From contig OU744454.1 of assembly GCA_916610825.1 (NCBI GenBank), positions 8,496,922-8,560,921 of the forward strand: a DNA stretch of 64,000 nt. The letters are read 5' to 3'. Positions 34,881-48,344 of this stretch are shown here, piece after piece. The stretch comes from Haliclystus octoradiatus (taxonomy: Eukaryota > Cnidaria > Staurozoa > Stauromedusae > Haliclystidae). Every line of letters begins with the position of its first letter. Within the stretch, counting starts at the first letter, position 1. The position numbers and the translations under genes were made by a program. A model generated the notes under the pieces. That model was not told the DNA's origin. It did not search any database and saw nothing but the letters and a program-made list of their open reading frames with translations.

Positions 34881-37100
34881 GAATAATTATTAAATTATAT
34901 TAAAGTAACATAACAAAAATAATTTAGGAATAAAAGAAAAGAACAATATCTGACATTAACCTCAGCAGTGTGTCACTTCACGGGAAAAACAAGAACAGGC
35001 AACAGAGAAAATACAACAAAAGAATATTATTACAGACAATATTCCGTAACCGTGATGCAAAAGTGGTTAGATAGTACAAGAATTTCCATGATATATAAAA
35101 CGGTGTAATTATCAAACCTACCTTTGGACTCATGTCATTACTGCAAATATTGACCTTTCACCATTTAAAAAATATGGATGGAATGCGACAGAAAATGTAG
35201 TTTGAGTTGAATGGCTCAAGGAAAATCCTGCACCAGAAAGCATTTTATTATTTGTCATCTGCAGATGTAAGACCAGCTGCAGTACCCAGAGCCATCGATA
35301 TACAAGAGTTGGGACACTTTTGTTCTTTTTAGCCTCAATCTGATAATATTTCTTATTCATGGGCGCCATTTTCGTTCGTGACAAACGAGGTCTATTTTTC
35401 TCAACACAATTTCCTTGCTTCTTGACAAGCATGTTCATGTTTTGCTAGCACTTGGAATTGTATGTTAAGCTTGAGATTGTATGTTAGTAATTTGACAAAG
35501 TAAAAGTGTATCTCAGTGTGAAATGGAATTCACAGAACACATTTCATTCCGATTGATCTACTTTGACGCTGATATTCGCTTGTTAATATTATCCTTGATG
35601 GATTCGTGTTTGCACTGTGAAAGAATGCCTGACCTTGGAGTTGGAGTAGCGAAGAAATCGGCAGTTGAAGCCTTGACGTTATTTTAAATAATGGTAGAAT
35701 TACATTTCTTTACAAGCGATTCAGAAGTACAAGGTTAGTTAGTATTACACCTATTTTATCTGAATTATTTGAATATAGTCCCTCCTTGCAATTTTTAATA
35801 TTGCCTTTTCTCGCATTGAGCTTGATGATTGATAAGAAGCTGTACGATTTCTGATTTGTAATTGAAATGTTTTCTGATTATTTTCTTGGCCAAAGCAGAT
35901 AGTGTAACGGTGTATAAGTTTTTGAGTAATCCGCTGGAGTATCCCGAAAGTAAGGATGGTTATAGACAGTTGTGAAAGGGTAGTGAATGAGATTGCGTCG
36001 CCGTCTTGATGACTGTAAAACACATTATTCATAATATTCATTCTTTCTAGCAACCGATTTGAATTTTATAACTATTGAGGGCATTGACAGATGCACCAAA
36101 GCCAATATGGATAAAGGATTCATGTAGTAGCTCCCAATAACTGACTTTATTATAACTGATAATAACTGACTGATATTTTGCTTTGATTGTTATGGACAAA
36201 ATTGTAGATGTTTAGATTTATGTAGTGGGCTTTGCTGCTGGAATGTTATTCTGAAAAAATGATCGTAAATAATGCAGATGAAATTGTAATAAACCTTTTT
36301 CTATGTATTTATTGCAGGAGCTTGTAATCGCCAATCAATGCAGAATGAATTTGAGAAACCTCAGATTTTAAATTTTTGTTTTCGGAAACCAATCGCTTAT
36401 TTGCCAATGTCATCTGTGATATGTCGCTACAAGCATTTTGATATGATTTTGTTATTGGTGGACATTATCTGATCATTATTTTGTTAATAATTTGTAATAT
36501 GTAATATGTAAAATACTGTATAGTGTATCAACATTGAAATCGTAAAACGATAAATCATAATAATGAATCACCTCACAAATCGATCAAATGATTCAGTTAT
36601 TATTGTGTGTCATAACAAAAGCGTTAATCCAGCTTTGTCTCCAAAAGGTAAGAAATATAATTTATAACCGTAATATTTAATTTATGGTTCAAATTTTCAC
36701 AAATTTGCAACACAAATTGGAAGAGCATACTTATTGATTAAATGTATACGTGTTGTGTTCTAACTCTGAGTTTCATTATTATTCTATCAAATGGTTTGTA
36801 ATCTTTGAAATTGAAATGCTCGAAATATATAATCTATCTATCATCAGAACATGAAAATTTATAATATCATACCCATTCGTGGCAGAATAACTACCTTATT
36901 ACAACATAATCTGCAATGTTTACATCCTTCGAATTCAAAACACATGCAATTTCTTCGCGCTAAGTTGAAGTCTTTCAGAAATCACGAACATAAATGGCGC
37001 CCATGTGTCACGTGATAATTGCGTTGGCCAATAAGATGCTCAGCGGCAACATGAGAGTGTGTCCCAACTCTTGTATATCGATGGCTCTGGCAGTACCAAC
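34881..37100. other. Region without recognised genes; contains a 38-bp inverted repeat pair
   Basis: About 2.2 kb without a recognisable protein. A minus ORF at 35130-35438 (102 codons) is lysine-rich and unrecognised. The stretch 35282-35317 is nearly the exact reverse complement of 37059-37096 (shared core CCATCGATATACAAGAGTTG), placing 1.74 kb between inverted 36-38 bp sequences. The right copy touches the start of the BEL/Pao remnant. Confidence 0.5.
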
Positions 37101-37102
37101 CA

Positions 37103-38950
37103 TTGCATATACATCATGTCACACTTTTAAATAAAAACATCGCATCGAAATTAGGCATTGAAGGCTCAAAGGAATTTATCGTTTTTGGCACTATAAACAC
37201 CACCTCATGCTCACATTCATGTGGTAAAATTAGTTTTGACATCCAGGCCATTAATGGTAGCTCTAATGTTTCCCACAAGATTTCTGATGTTTTTGCAATT
37301 GATAGTTTATCATTACCCCACAATTCTTATATTCCATCAAATATCAAATCTTTATCCCACATAACTTCAAATGTTTCTATTTTCCTGAAGGTGAAATTGA
37401 ATTGTTGCTAGGAGCAGATTATTGTGAATTGATTGTTCCCTCTGAAAATATTAGCGGGAAACAAAGAGAGCCTGTTGCTATAAGAACTGCCCTAGGCTGG
37501 TCAATTTTAGGGCAGAGAATCTGTAGATCAATCAAAACTGACCCTATTGTTCCTAAACCATTTGATAGTTGTAGTCCCTATTCTCAAGATGACCGTTTTG
37601 CTTATGACACTTTGAAATCAAGTTTAGAGTTTATTGATGGACATTTTTGTTCTGATTTGTTATGGAAACGAAACACTGAAAATTTACCAGACAATTATTT
37701 TCAAGCTAAGTGTAGGATGATTAGTCTAACAAAAGGTTCAATTCAAATCCTACTTTAAAAGGAAAATATTGCAATGTTATGAAAACTTAGTTAGATGAAG
37801 GTTATGCAATGCCTTTAGATGATCCAATACAAAATCCTTTATCATACTATTTACCACATTTTGAAGTTTGTAACCCAAAGAAACCTGAAAAAAATCAGAA
37901 TCGTTTTTGATGCTGGATGTGAATATTCCGGAAAATCTCTGAATGATTATCTTTTATCTGGCACTGACATTTTGAATTCTCTTCAAGGCTGTCTTTTACG
38001 TTTTCGACAAAATAAATATTGTCTTTTGAGTGATATCAAAGCTATGTTTCACCAAGTAAAGGTTTCAAACAAGCATAGAGATGCTTTTAGATTTTTGTGG
38101 TATAAAGATGACACTTTTAGCAAATTATCAATTTTCTGCATGACTGCACATGTTTTTGGAGCAATCTACTCACCCACTGTTGCAAATGCAGCTCTTACAT
38201 GTGCTCTTGCAAATGAAACTGCAAATTATGTTAAAAATCCCGTAACCAAAAATTGCACTTCTGAAAATTTTTATGTTGATGATTTTTGTATTCATCTGAT
38301 AGTTTGTCTGAAATTAGTGAAACTGCCAAGGATTTGCAGGATAGTTTGGAAAAATTCAGTTTTCATCTCACAAAATGGCAATCCAATTACTATGAAGCTC
38401 TTTCAAAGTTACCAAAAGAGGAAATTTCTCCAAAAATGTTTACAAAATCTGCTGATGGTGACCATTTAGAACGTGTATTAGGTGTCTTGTGGAATGTCAC
38501 CCATGATAATTTTGTATTTTCATCAGATTTCCCAAAACCCTTGACAATTTGCACAAAGAGGAATATTTTATCTTTTGTAAATTCATTATTTTCACCTGAT
38601 GGTTTTTTAGCCCCTATTCTTTTGATTCCGAAACTAATAATGCGATCTCTTTGGCAATTGATAGTTTCCTGGGATGAAGAAATTCCCCAGCATATTATTC
38701 AAAATGGAGAACTTGGGAGGAAGACGTGTCTCACATTGCACAATTTTCATCCTATCTGAGTTGTTTGATGCAATCTTATAGTTTGCAGATGCTAGTAAAG
38801 ATGCATTAGGCATCGTATCTTATTTGCGTGTCGAGTCGCTTGATGGTATATTTTGCAGCTTTGTATTCTCCAAGCAAAGATCAATTAAAAATCCGACTTA
38901 CAAATTAGACACTAGGATCCACTCAGTAATTCAGCCCCTTCGCGTTTATC
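37103..38950 (+). pseudogene. BEL/Pao retrotransposon pol remnant (protease, RT, RNase H start)
   Basis: 37103-37540 has the BEL-type protease tail: LNKNIASKLGIEG, then LLGADYCELIVPSEN and IRTALGWSILGQ. 37819-38300 carries the reverse transcriptase: RIVFDAGCEYSGKSLNDYLL, CLLSDIKAMFHQVKV (catalytic Asp), and FYVDDFCIHL with the YVDD motif. 38286-38759 continues in another frame with LERVLGVLWNV and LSFVNSLFSPDGFLAPILL, the linker before RNase H. 38790-38950 starts RNase H (FADASKDALGIVSY). At least three frame changes and no integrase, gag or LTRs, so it is a truncated dead copy. It is related to, but distinct from, the BEL element at 42244-46221. Confidence 0.85.
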
Positions 38951-39427
38951 TGTCATACCAATCAATGACCGAGTTGCACAGACGCAGGTACGTAATTGTA
39001 GATGTAAAGTAATGATTGCTATTTATACATGGTGACACCGTATACTATTTCAATCACATATTTATCTTCAATCCTTTGCCAAGGCAAGATAATGTAATCC
39101 CGTGTGAAATGCATTTTAAACATATATGGGACCTCTATAGTTTTATTCTGTGTTTTTGAAGGGATCTGGCTATGATCCATGCTGTTTATATTAACACAAG
39201 GCATTTGTTTTTAAATAATTTCCGTTGCCGATAAACCTCGCAGCGTTGCGTTGAGGTAATTACTCGATTATCATTTTCAATTCGATAAGATGATCTTGAA
39301 ACTCAATTAAATCATTGCTCATTTACATATTTAATATCTAAATAATTTAAAAATTCATAAGTGTTGTCTAATGAATAAAAAATATTCATTACGCAAATAG
39401 AAATAGCAGACAACGGATCTATATAAT

Positions 39428-41196
39428 ATGTGCGAGGGTCTGTGTTACTTTCTGCTACGAGGAGTTATTAACATAACGGCTCTTTATGTGTTTTATAATA
39501 TTCAGGCCTTAGTACTGGGCGATTTGGCAGAAAACTCACTACCTTTTACTATGGCACCAAAGCTGATTGCCCTTGTTAAAGCTCTATCAACGGATACAAA
39601 AGTATTGGACAGCTTGTCTATGGATCGAACTAGTGCATCTTACCTGATGAGATTCGGTCTTGGTGAATCATTTCGGTTAGCCACTGTAGAGAATTTGAGA
39701 AAACATAATTTTCTCTAAACATAGATGAATCTACTAGTAACAACGAGCAAAAAGTATTGCTGTATTGGCTTCTTACTTTGATCCAGTCAGACATGAAGTT
39801 GTAATTGAACATCTGGCGTCAATCAGCGTATTTACTGTTGATTCTCAATCTTTGCTAAGTGAATTGAAAACTTTATTTGCTTGCAACAACATACCATGGG
39901 AGAACTTAATGTCTGTTCTTATGGACTCGTGTAATGTCATGAGGGGATCGAAATCTGGACTAGAAGTTCGTCTACGCAAACAATTTGCACCTTATCTTCT
40001 CGATATTGACGGAGATGTGTGTCACCATGTCCATAATGCCTCAATAAAGTTTTGCTTGCCATTTGAATATTGGGATGAAGAGCTATATTCTAAACTGCAT
40101 GCAGACTTCAAATTTTGTACCGATCTCTGTGATGCCTTTTGTAATATATGTTTCATCCTTGGAATTAAATTCACAATGCCAGAAAGATTCATATCACACC
40201 GATGGCTGTCTTGCTAAGACGTTACTCTCGGCTCTCGGTACCATTAGACTTTGGGATGCTATTATTGTTTTCTACTACTCTTTCCTATCAAGTGACGATA
40301 AGTTTTTATATAAGCCAATAGTCACTGCAATTTTCACAAAGCAAGCATGAAGCAAAGAAGCACAAGCTGAAGTGAAAGTTATCCAAGGAAAGGTCGGATT
40401 AAAGAAAATGACGGAAGATGGGAAAAAACGTAAAGCAATAATTATTGACAAAGTGTTCTGCACAAGTACAAAAACAAACTGTATCATGCAATTTTACAGT
40501 GTTGTGCTTCCACTTCTCAAGTAATATGTGTGTTTATTCGAAACCACTACTCCGATGGTACACAAACTCCATGATATGCAGCTACAACTTTTCCGTGAAT
40601 TTTTATGCTGCTTTATGAAACCTGAAGTGTTTCATAAAATGCCTGCATCGAGCTTGAATGATAGCAAAATATTTGATATACAGAAAAAAGACTACCATTT
40701 ACGGCTGGGAGATTTATTTATTGGCGAAAAGAGTTTATCTACTTTGCTGCTGCCAGAAAAGATGACCAAGTGATCAAATCGTTTTTGTCAACTGCTAAAG
40801 CTGCATATGTTAGTTGTGCGGTATATCTACAAAAGAAACTGCCTCTCAATAACAATACAAACAGTGAAATACGATTTACGAGCTAGTGAAAAAAGTGCTG
40901 TACAGCTTTTTCAAATAAAAGATAACACTCATGATCCTATCCATAGTGACGTTTGCAGGAGAATTAAAGATTCATACGGGATGTACAGCATTGAATTGAA
41001 AGCTTTTCAAAAAGAAGATCAAGCTAATATAGAAAGGCTTGCACTATCTGCCAAAAAATTGGTAAGCAAGAAAAAGCAAAAGATATTCTCAAAAAGGCTG
41101 CAAAAACTGCAAGGAAAGCACATAAGCCTAAAATGGAAGATCGTCTTGAGAGCTGCAGCATCCAAAAAGCACATTAACATAATGATCATGAGTTAA
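39428..41196 (+). pseudogene. hAT-like transposase gene, frameshifted
   Basis: 39505-39716 reads LPFTMAPKLIALVKALSTDT then MDRTSASYLMRFGLGESF. After a shift come NIDESTSNNEQKV and, at 39765-40217, SYFDPVRHEVVIEHLASISV, VLMDSCNVMRGSKSGLEVRL, and DGDVCHHVHNASIKF. The D(E)STS and CxHxxHNAxK segments carry catalytic-type acids and the conserved His pair of hAT-type proteins common in invertebrates. The C-terminal parts are scattered through 40380-41196 (AKAAYVSCAVYLQKKLPLNN, then a basic tail). Several frameshifts and stops make it non-functional as read. No terminal repeats were identified. Confidence 0.65.
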
Positions 41197-42243
41197 TTCA
41201 AGTTCCTATTATGCTGATAATCGTATAATTTACTGATTTTCTGTTTCAATATCCCTGACTTTTATAATTAATAACTTATTTAAAGTATTTTTTAATTGTT
41301 ATTAATAGTGATTTAATTATATGTGCTAAAGTCATTTTCTGTATTAATCATATTATTAAGCAATAATTAGATTCTAACATTGTAATATATAATTGAAAAC
41401 AAGACTACAAATGAAACAATTACAGATGTAATTTTTTGATTAAAGTTTAGTTGTGTCGTTAATAATCCAATAACTTGAGCTCTGAATGTTTTGATTTCAT
41501 GTTGAGAATACGCCTCTGACAGCCATTTAAATCGCAATTCCTGGAAATATCCCGAGAGGAGGGTGGCTTCGCCAGCCTATTGTTCTCCATCAAAAAAAAA
41601 TTCTCCTTGTTTTTGAAAATGCCACACTCTCATGCCTGGACTGCTAAGTCAGTGGAGATCCTAGTTATACTTACCTTTGTCAACCAACAAAGGATGGGAA
41701 GGGAAGGGGACAAGTAAATAATAAACAGCGTGAAATACCAGAAGCAAATAAATTAACCACATCAACAAATAACAATAGCAACATCATTACAATGTTGTTA
41801 ATATACAAACTAGACATCATTTGTTGAGATGAATGGCATTGACATAACAGATCATAGGACACATACAGTCACGGATCAAACAAACCACTCGGTAAGCATA
41901 AACTCTTCATTAACTTTACTAAACCATTCAGCGGCGCGTTGAAGCAAAGAAAGTGTTGAAAGCGTTTTTGAAAATATCCAAAGTCACGCCCTAATTTTGA
42001 AAGGTCAAAAGGCAAAAGTCACGCGGAAAAATCATGCAACAATTTTCTGACTTCCTATAAGAAATACCATGTTACTATTACTAAATAAGGAACGGAAATA
42101 CCTTATTTGTAACAAGGATATTCAATTTGATTGGTTGATTATTTCATATAAATAGTAAAAAACACCCATTTTTCGATGTTCAATCTTTGACTTTGGAAGT
42201 CATAAGTCATGTCAAAATGCTCTATGAAAATTGGCCCCAAAGA
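41197..42243. other. AT-rich spacer without recognised genes
   Basis: About 1 kb between the hAT remnant and the BEL LTR. The string ATACTTACCT at 41670 is the reverse of a splice donor and could mark a minus-strand exon end at about 41680, but no exon content supports it. A TTTGATTGGTTGATT phrase at 42128 belongs to a dispersed repeat also seen at 5230, 11400 and 19680. Confidence 0.35.
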
Positions 42244-42614
42244 TGTTCCAAAACGCTTTCTTACATACTTTGTGAAATACTCCAAAGCTAAGTATTTATG
42301 TTCAATATTATATTAATTCTCTTGTGTTAATTCAGTAATACGTACAATGTGTTATTTCTTGAATTGACTTTGCGTTGTTGCCCTGGTCTTTACTTTGAAC
42401 TTTAGTTACCTAGACCTTGATTCGTGAACTTCGCTACTTTAGTTAATAGTACGTGTCAATATTAGCTTTTATCAATACCTATATTGTCACATTTTGTCTC
42501 TTGCCAATAGCCTAATACAGTCCTCTTTAGATATTGCAAAAACTGTTTGTTGCCCTCTACTTTCCACAGTTCTAGAAACCTTAATACAAATAACAAAGAT
42601 AATGCTTTGTTACA
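42244..42614 (+). repeat. 5' LTR of a BEL/Pao element
   Basis: A 371-bp direct repeat beginning TGTTCCAAAACGC and ending CTTTGTTACA (TG...CA). It is nearly identical to 45855-46221; the few differences include CAATACCTATATTG against GTAACATATTG and single substitutions. It is followed by TGGTCCGTCAAAGAGCG, which starts with the TGG expected of a tRNA primer-binding site. The few LTR differences point to a fairly recent insertion. Confidence 0.92.
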
Positions 42615-42631
42615 TGGTCCGTCAAAGAGCG
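42615..42631 (+). promoter_or_regulatory. Probable primer-binding site
   Basis: TGGTCCGTCAAAGAGCG directly follows the 5' LTR. The TGG is complementary to the CCA end of a tRNA primer. The tRNA itself is not identified. Confidence 0.55.
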
Positions 42632-43025
42632 TGCTAGTTTTTGTTTTTATTTTATCGTTCTCTTCTTGAATTTTGCACCTGTGGTTTTTGTTCATTATCG
42701 TTAATTAATGACAACTCACCGATTTTGTTAAGTTTTTTCGTCACAATTTTTTGTTCACTTCCCGTGAAAGGGGGAGAGCTCAGGCTTTGTGATAAGTTTG
42801 AATAAATTTTATGTTGTCTAAATAAATTAATCTAATCCTTCAAAGAACATTTTAAGGAAGGCATTATTCCTGTGTTGTTTATTTTAGCCCTTCCAAATTT
42901 TCATTTTAGAACTGCATTTGTTCGTGCAATTAAGGCCTTTGAATATTGTGTTATAAAGCTGAATTTGCTTGCACGTGAGATCATATTATTTAGTGTTATT
43001 TTTATTTCGTTCATAAGGAAATTCC

Positions 43026-44535
43026 TTGGTTGGCTGGCTTGGCACACACAACGAGAAAATGGCAAGCAGCAGTAATCACTCACAGGTATCTGTTTGTCTT
43101 GATGATTTTCTAGCTGAGGCCTTTCAATTTGATCTGTTAGCTCATCATGCCGTGACTAATATTCGAGAAATTGACGAGGATGACGCTTCCGTTATTTCTA
43201 GACAATTGCAGGAATTATTTCGTTATTTAAGTAAAAGTGTTTACAATCTGACGATAATTTCAATGCCTGAAGTTGCCCAAGAGATAAAAAACCTTTATTT
43301 AGAGCGACAAAATGTTATGTTCCAAACTATGAAATTTTTGTCTAGAAATTCATCTCCATCAAAACGTTTACCTAAATTGGAACGTCTATCCACTGATCAT
43401 GCCAAATCTGCAGTCAAGGATTTATTGAAAGAAACTCCTTTGACAAGTCACCCTAAGCTTACCAATAGAGATACTAATTTTTTAAATAATGAATTTCCTA
43501 ATTTTGATAGAGATGTACAAAGTCCACAATTACCTAATAATGCCCGTACTTTTTCACAAAGTGATAGTCAAGCCATGTTAGTATCTATCGCTGATGCACT
43601 CTCTGTGATGCAAATAAAACTACCAACCTTTGACAGAAAACGCTGGCTTATGAAGAATTTATGTCTAGCTTCAAGGCTCAGGTGGATTCTAGGCCAAGTT
43701 TGAGCGCACCAACTAAATTCCACCACCTGATATCGCATCTTTCAGGCAACGCCCTTTCAGCTGTCAAGAGTTTACCAAGAGACCAGGCTGGTTATATTGA
43801 GGCTTTGAATCAGTTAGAAGAATTGTATGGTAGTCGCATACGGATTTGTAGGGCATATCTGGATAGTTTGTGTTCTGGTAAAGCAATATCATACTCTAAT
43901 CCTAAACTAATAGAGAAATTTTATCATGAAGCTTTATCAGCAGCTGCAGCTTTTAAAAAATTCGGCTACACTAGCGATGTCGATGCTACACCAACTCTAG
44001 TTGCTATAATGAATAGATTACCTGACCATGCTTATGGTCGTTGGCGTAAAATTTGTTTACGGAAAAGTATGCCGGCAACTTTTGTTGATCTTGTTAGTTT
44101 TTTAAAAACAAAAAGTTTATATCAAAACGACCCTATTTGGTCAAGTCGCCAGAAAACAACATCAAAATCTATGATTCATCACACATCCACTAATCAGAAA
44201 TGTCTTTTTTGCAGTAATGCTCATGAAACAACGGATTGTCAAAATCCTAAAAATGAAAGTGTTGATTTCTTTGTAGATACGTTAAAAAAGAAATCGCTTG
44301 TGTTTTCGTTGTTTTTCTTCTGGGCAGTTTGCTAATAATTGTGTGAAAACTGTTAAGTTTGACAAATGTGAAAAAACGCACCACACGCTATTACATTGCA
44401 CTAATTCTGGTGTTCGTAATACTCAAGTTTCTTCTACCACTATTGAAAACGAGGCTACGATTGTTAACAGCAACTCTATCTCAAATTGTGAGTCAGTGTT
44501 ATTACCAATCGTAAAAGTTTGAATAAAAGGTCCAA
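43026..44535 (+). pseudogene. BEL/Pao Gag (DUF1759-type) with zinc knuckles, frameshifted
   Basis: The first frame (43026-43703; initiation possibly at the later Met before ASSSNHSQVSV) holds the N-terminal helical part. The second frame (43661-44335) continues after a one-base shift near 43640 with EEFMSSFKAQVDSRPSLSAP, KFHHLISHLSGNALSAVKSL, and YIEALNQLEELYGS, the DUF1759 core of BEL Gag. CLFCSNAHETTDC (about 44200) and CFRCFSSGQFANNC (44298) then CEKTHHTLLHC form two zinc knuckles for RNA packaging. A frame change separates the two knuckles. It lies between the LTRs with the order gag then protease preserved. Confidence 0.85.
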
Positions 44536-45100
44536 AGCAATCTATTAATGCTTTGCTTGACTCTGGATCCCAGATAACCTTAGTGAACCAAAGTGTCAAC
44601 TCTAAGATAGGAGTTGTGGGACGTCAAGATTCAATTGTATTTGGCACAGTTAGTTCTGTATCTCAACGTCAAAAATGTCATCGAGTTAATTTAAGTATTG
44701 AGGCGTTCAATAATGATTCAGTAATCCATCGTATGAATAATGTAATAGCTATTGTTAATTTAAATTTGCCTTATCACTCTATTGTTCCTGAGAACATTAA
44801 ATCTCTAAGTTATGTAAAAGATAAGATTGTAGACTTTGCTGAGGGAAAACTGGATATGATAATTGGTACCGATTTTTCTCATTTGATCTTACCGACCGAG
44901 GTTGTTAAGGGATCAGAAGGGGATCCGACTGTTATCCGAACTCCTTTAGGGTGGACCCTTTTAGGGGGAGAATCTTTGCCCATTGTTTCAAATAATTGTG
45001 TTGTTAAAGCTGTTGCATTTTCATCTGCTTCTTTGGATCCAACAAGTAACATTATTAACTCATTTTTTGCCCAAGGCGATTGTATCATGCCTGAACGTAT
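44525..45100 (+). pseudogene. BEL/Pao aspartic protease
   Basis: Reads INALLDSGSQITLVNQSVNS with the D-S-G active site, then VFGTVSSVSQRQ, IVPENIKSLSYVKDKIV, LDMIIGTDFSHLILPTEVV and TVIRTPLGWTLLGGE, the complete DUF1758-type protease with its conserved GxD and LGW-LxG tail. It processes the element's polyprotein. The frame continues to 45239 but the content changes soon after LLGGE: reverse transcriptase is missing and RNase H sequence follows, so there is an internal deletion near 45070-45120. Confidence 0.85.
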
Positions 45101-45560
45101 TTTGCAGTTTCCTGTTTACCAGATCTCGTTGTGCGCCGCTAAAGTCAGTCACAATACCAAGATTGGAATTGTCCGCTGCAGCATTGGCTGTGAAGAGTGT
45201 AAGTCAAATAGTAGTAGAATTGGATTTGTCAATTTCTAATATTTATTATCAGACTCAACGACCACTTTGGCTTATATCAAAAACGCCACTAGGAGATTCC
45301 CCACTTCCGCAGCAAATCGGGTTAGCCAGATTGTCGATGGTTCAGAATCATCTCAATGGAATTTTTGTCCTGGTCAACTCAATCCTGCGGACATAGCATC
45401 ACGGGGAATTCTGCCTGTTGTTTTTCTTGATTCTGTATGGATGGAAGGACCGAACTTTCTTTTGCAAGTTCCAAGTATATGGCCAAAACAAACGATGAAT
45501 TTAGACCCTGAATCAAATCAGCTAGAAACAGTAAAATCAAAATGTGTAGCACTTGTCAAA
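45095..45560 (+). pseudogene. BEL/Pao RNase H to integrase-linker remnant
   Basis: Reads TRSRCAPLKSVTIPRLELSA then AALAVKSVSQIVVELDL, the RNase H segment in which IPRLEL-A carries a catalytic Glu. A shift leads to TLAYIKNATRRFPTSAANRV and WNFCPGQLNPADIASRGI (typical xPADxxSRG end of RNase H), and SVWMEGPNFLLQVPSIWP, the linker before integrase. Integrase itself is missing and the 3' LTR follows at 45855. Because RT and integrase are both lost, this element could only move with help. Confidence 0.8.
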
Positions 45561-45854
45561 ATTTCTAAAAATGATGTCTATGAATACATAATGTCTTTGT
45601 CATACTCATTTATCAGGATTTGTAGAGTTTTAGATAGAGTACGCCAATTTATTCAACTTTGTCGTAGTTCCTCTTTTGGCAAAAATTTCCAGATTGTTAC
45701 CAAAAAGGCTCATACTACCTCTGCAATAATTTGTATTTCTGTAGATGCTATAACCCATGCAGAAAATGAATTATTATGTTATCATCAATCTGTTCAATTC
45801 CCAAACGAAATCATCTGCATCAGGTCGAAAGTGTCTTTATTGATTGATAAGATT

Positions 45855-46221
45855 GTTCCAAAACGCTTTCTTACATACTTTGTGAAATACTCCAAAGCTA
45901 AGTATTTATGTTCAATATTATATTAATTCTCTTGTGTTAATTCAGTAATACGTACAATGTGTTATTTCTTGAATTGACTTTGCGTTGTTGCCCTGGTCTT
46001 TACTTCGAACTTTAGTTACCTAGACTTTGATTCGTGAACTTCGCTACTTTAGTTAATAGTACGTGTCAATATTAGCTTTTATGTAACATATTGTCACATT
46101 TTGTCTCTTGCCAATAGCCTAATACAGTCCTCTTTAGATATTGCAAAAACTGTTTGTTGCCCTCTAGTTTCCACAGTTCTAGAAACCTTAATACAAATAA
46201 CAAAGATAATGCTTTGTTACA
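45855..46221 (+). repeat. 3' LTR of the BEL/Pao element
   Basis: A 367-bp copy of the 5' LTR (42244-42614), TG...CA. A 5-bp AAAGA lies immediately before the 5' LTR; after the 3' LTR there is G then AAAGA, so a target duplication is possible with a one-base offset. Confidence 0.92.
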
Positions 46222-46680
46222 GAAAGAACAATAAAGTCCTGAACTGCAATGATATGTGGCTTAGTCTAGGGTCCTAGGAATTAGGAACTGACAGGGTCAT
46301 GCTGTTACATGTGCTCAATTCAGCAGCAAGGCATATTGCTTGTCTACAAGTAGACTTTGTGCCATTTAACAAAACAGGTAAGCAGCGGGATTTAAAGATA
46401 GTGTTTAACCTCAGTAAAATTTCATTTACCTACAATAAATATATACGCTCACAGTGGTAATCATCTGCACAGTACACAAAGAAGTCACACCAAGGATCCC
46501 CCGCCATCAAAAACAGAGCTTTTTGACAAGGGATATTTCATCTCCAAAAGACCAAACTTATAATAATAAGAATAATAATATAAATAGAGGAGTCAAAGAC
46601 TATTTACATTAAAGACTATTTATATTTACAGCTCTGTCAACAGACATTGAGCACTGTTTTACTGCTATTGGATAATATTT
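46222..46680. other. Left flank of the PLE cluster
   Basis: No gene. Near the right side, GGAGTCAAAGACTATT (about 46590) and the hairpin at 46631-46652 are pieces of PLE non-coding ends, so a solo truncated PLE end precedes the first (TAA)n array. Confidence 0.5.
46631..46652 (+). other. Conserved PLE hairpin, solo, before TAA array 1
   Basis: GCTCTGTCAACAGACATTGAGC followed by ACTGTTTTACTGCTATTGGA and the TAA array. The loop side has a change (CAGACA) that weakens the inner stem. No hammerhead is left in its 5' flank, although GGAGTCAAAGAC nearby is part of a PLE end. Confidence 0.5.

Positions 46681-48344
<1,664 letters not shown>

Noticed and set aside
41670-41690. U1 snRNA start (ATACTTACCT)
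   Set aside because: Only the first ten bases match U1; the rest does not, and the string is the reverse of a common splice donor.
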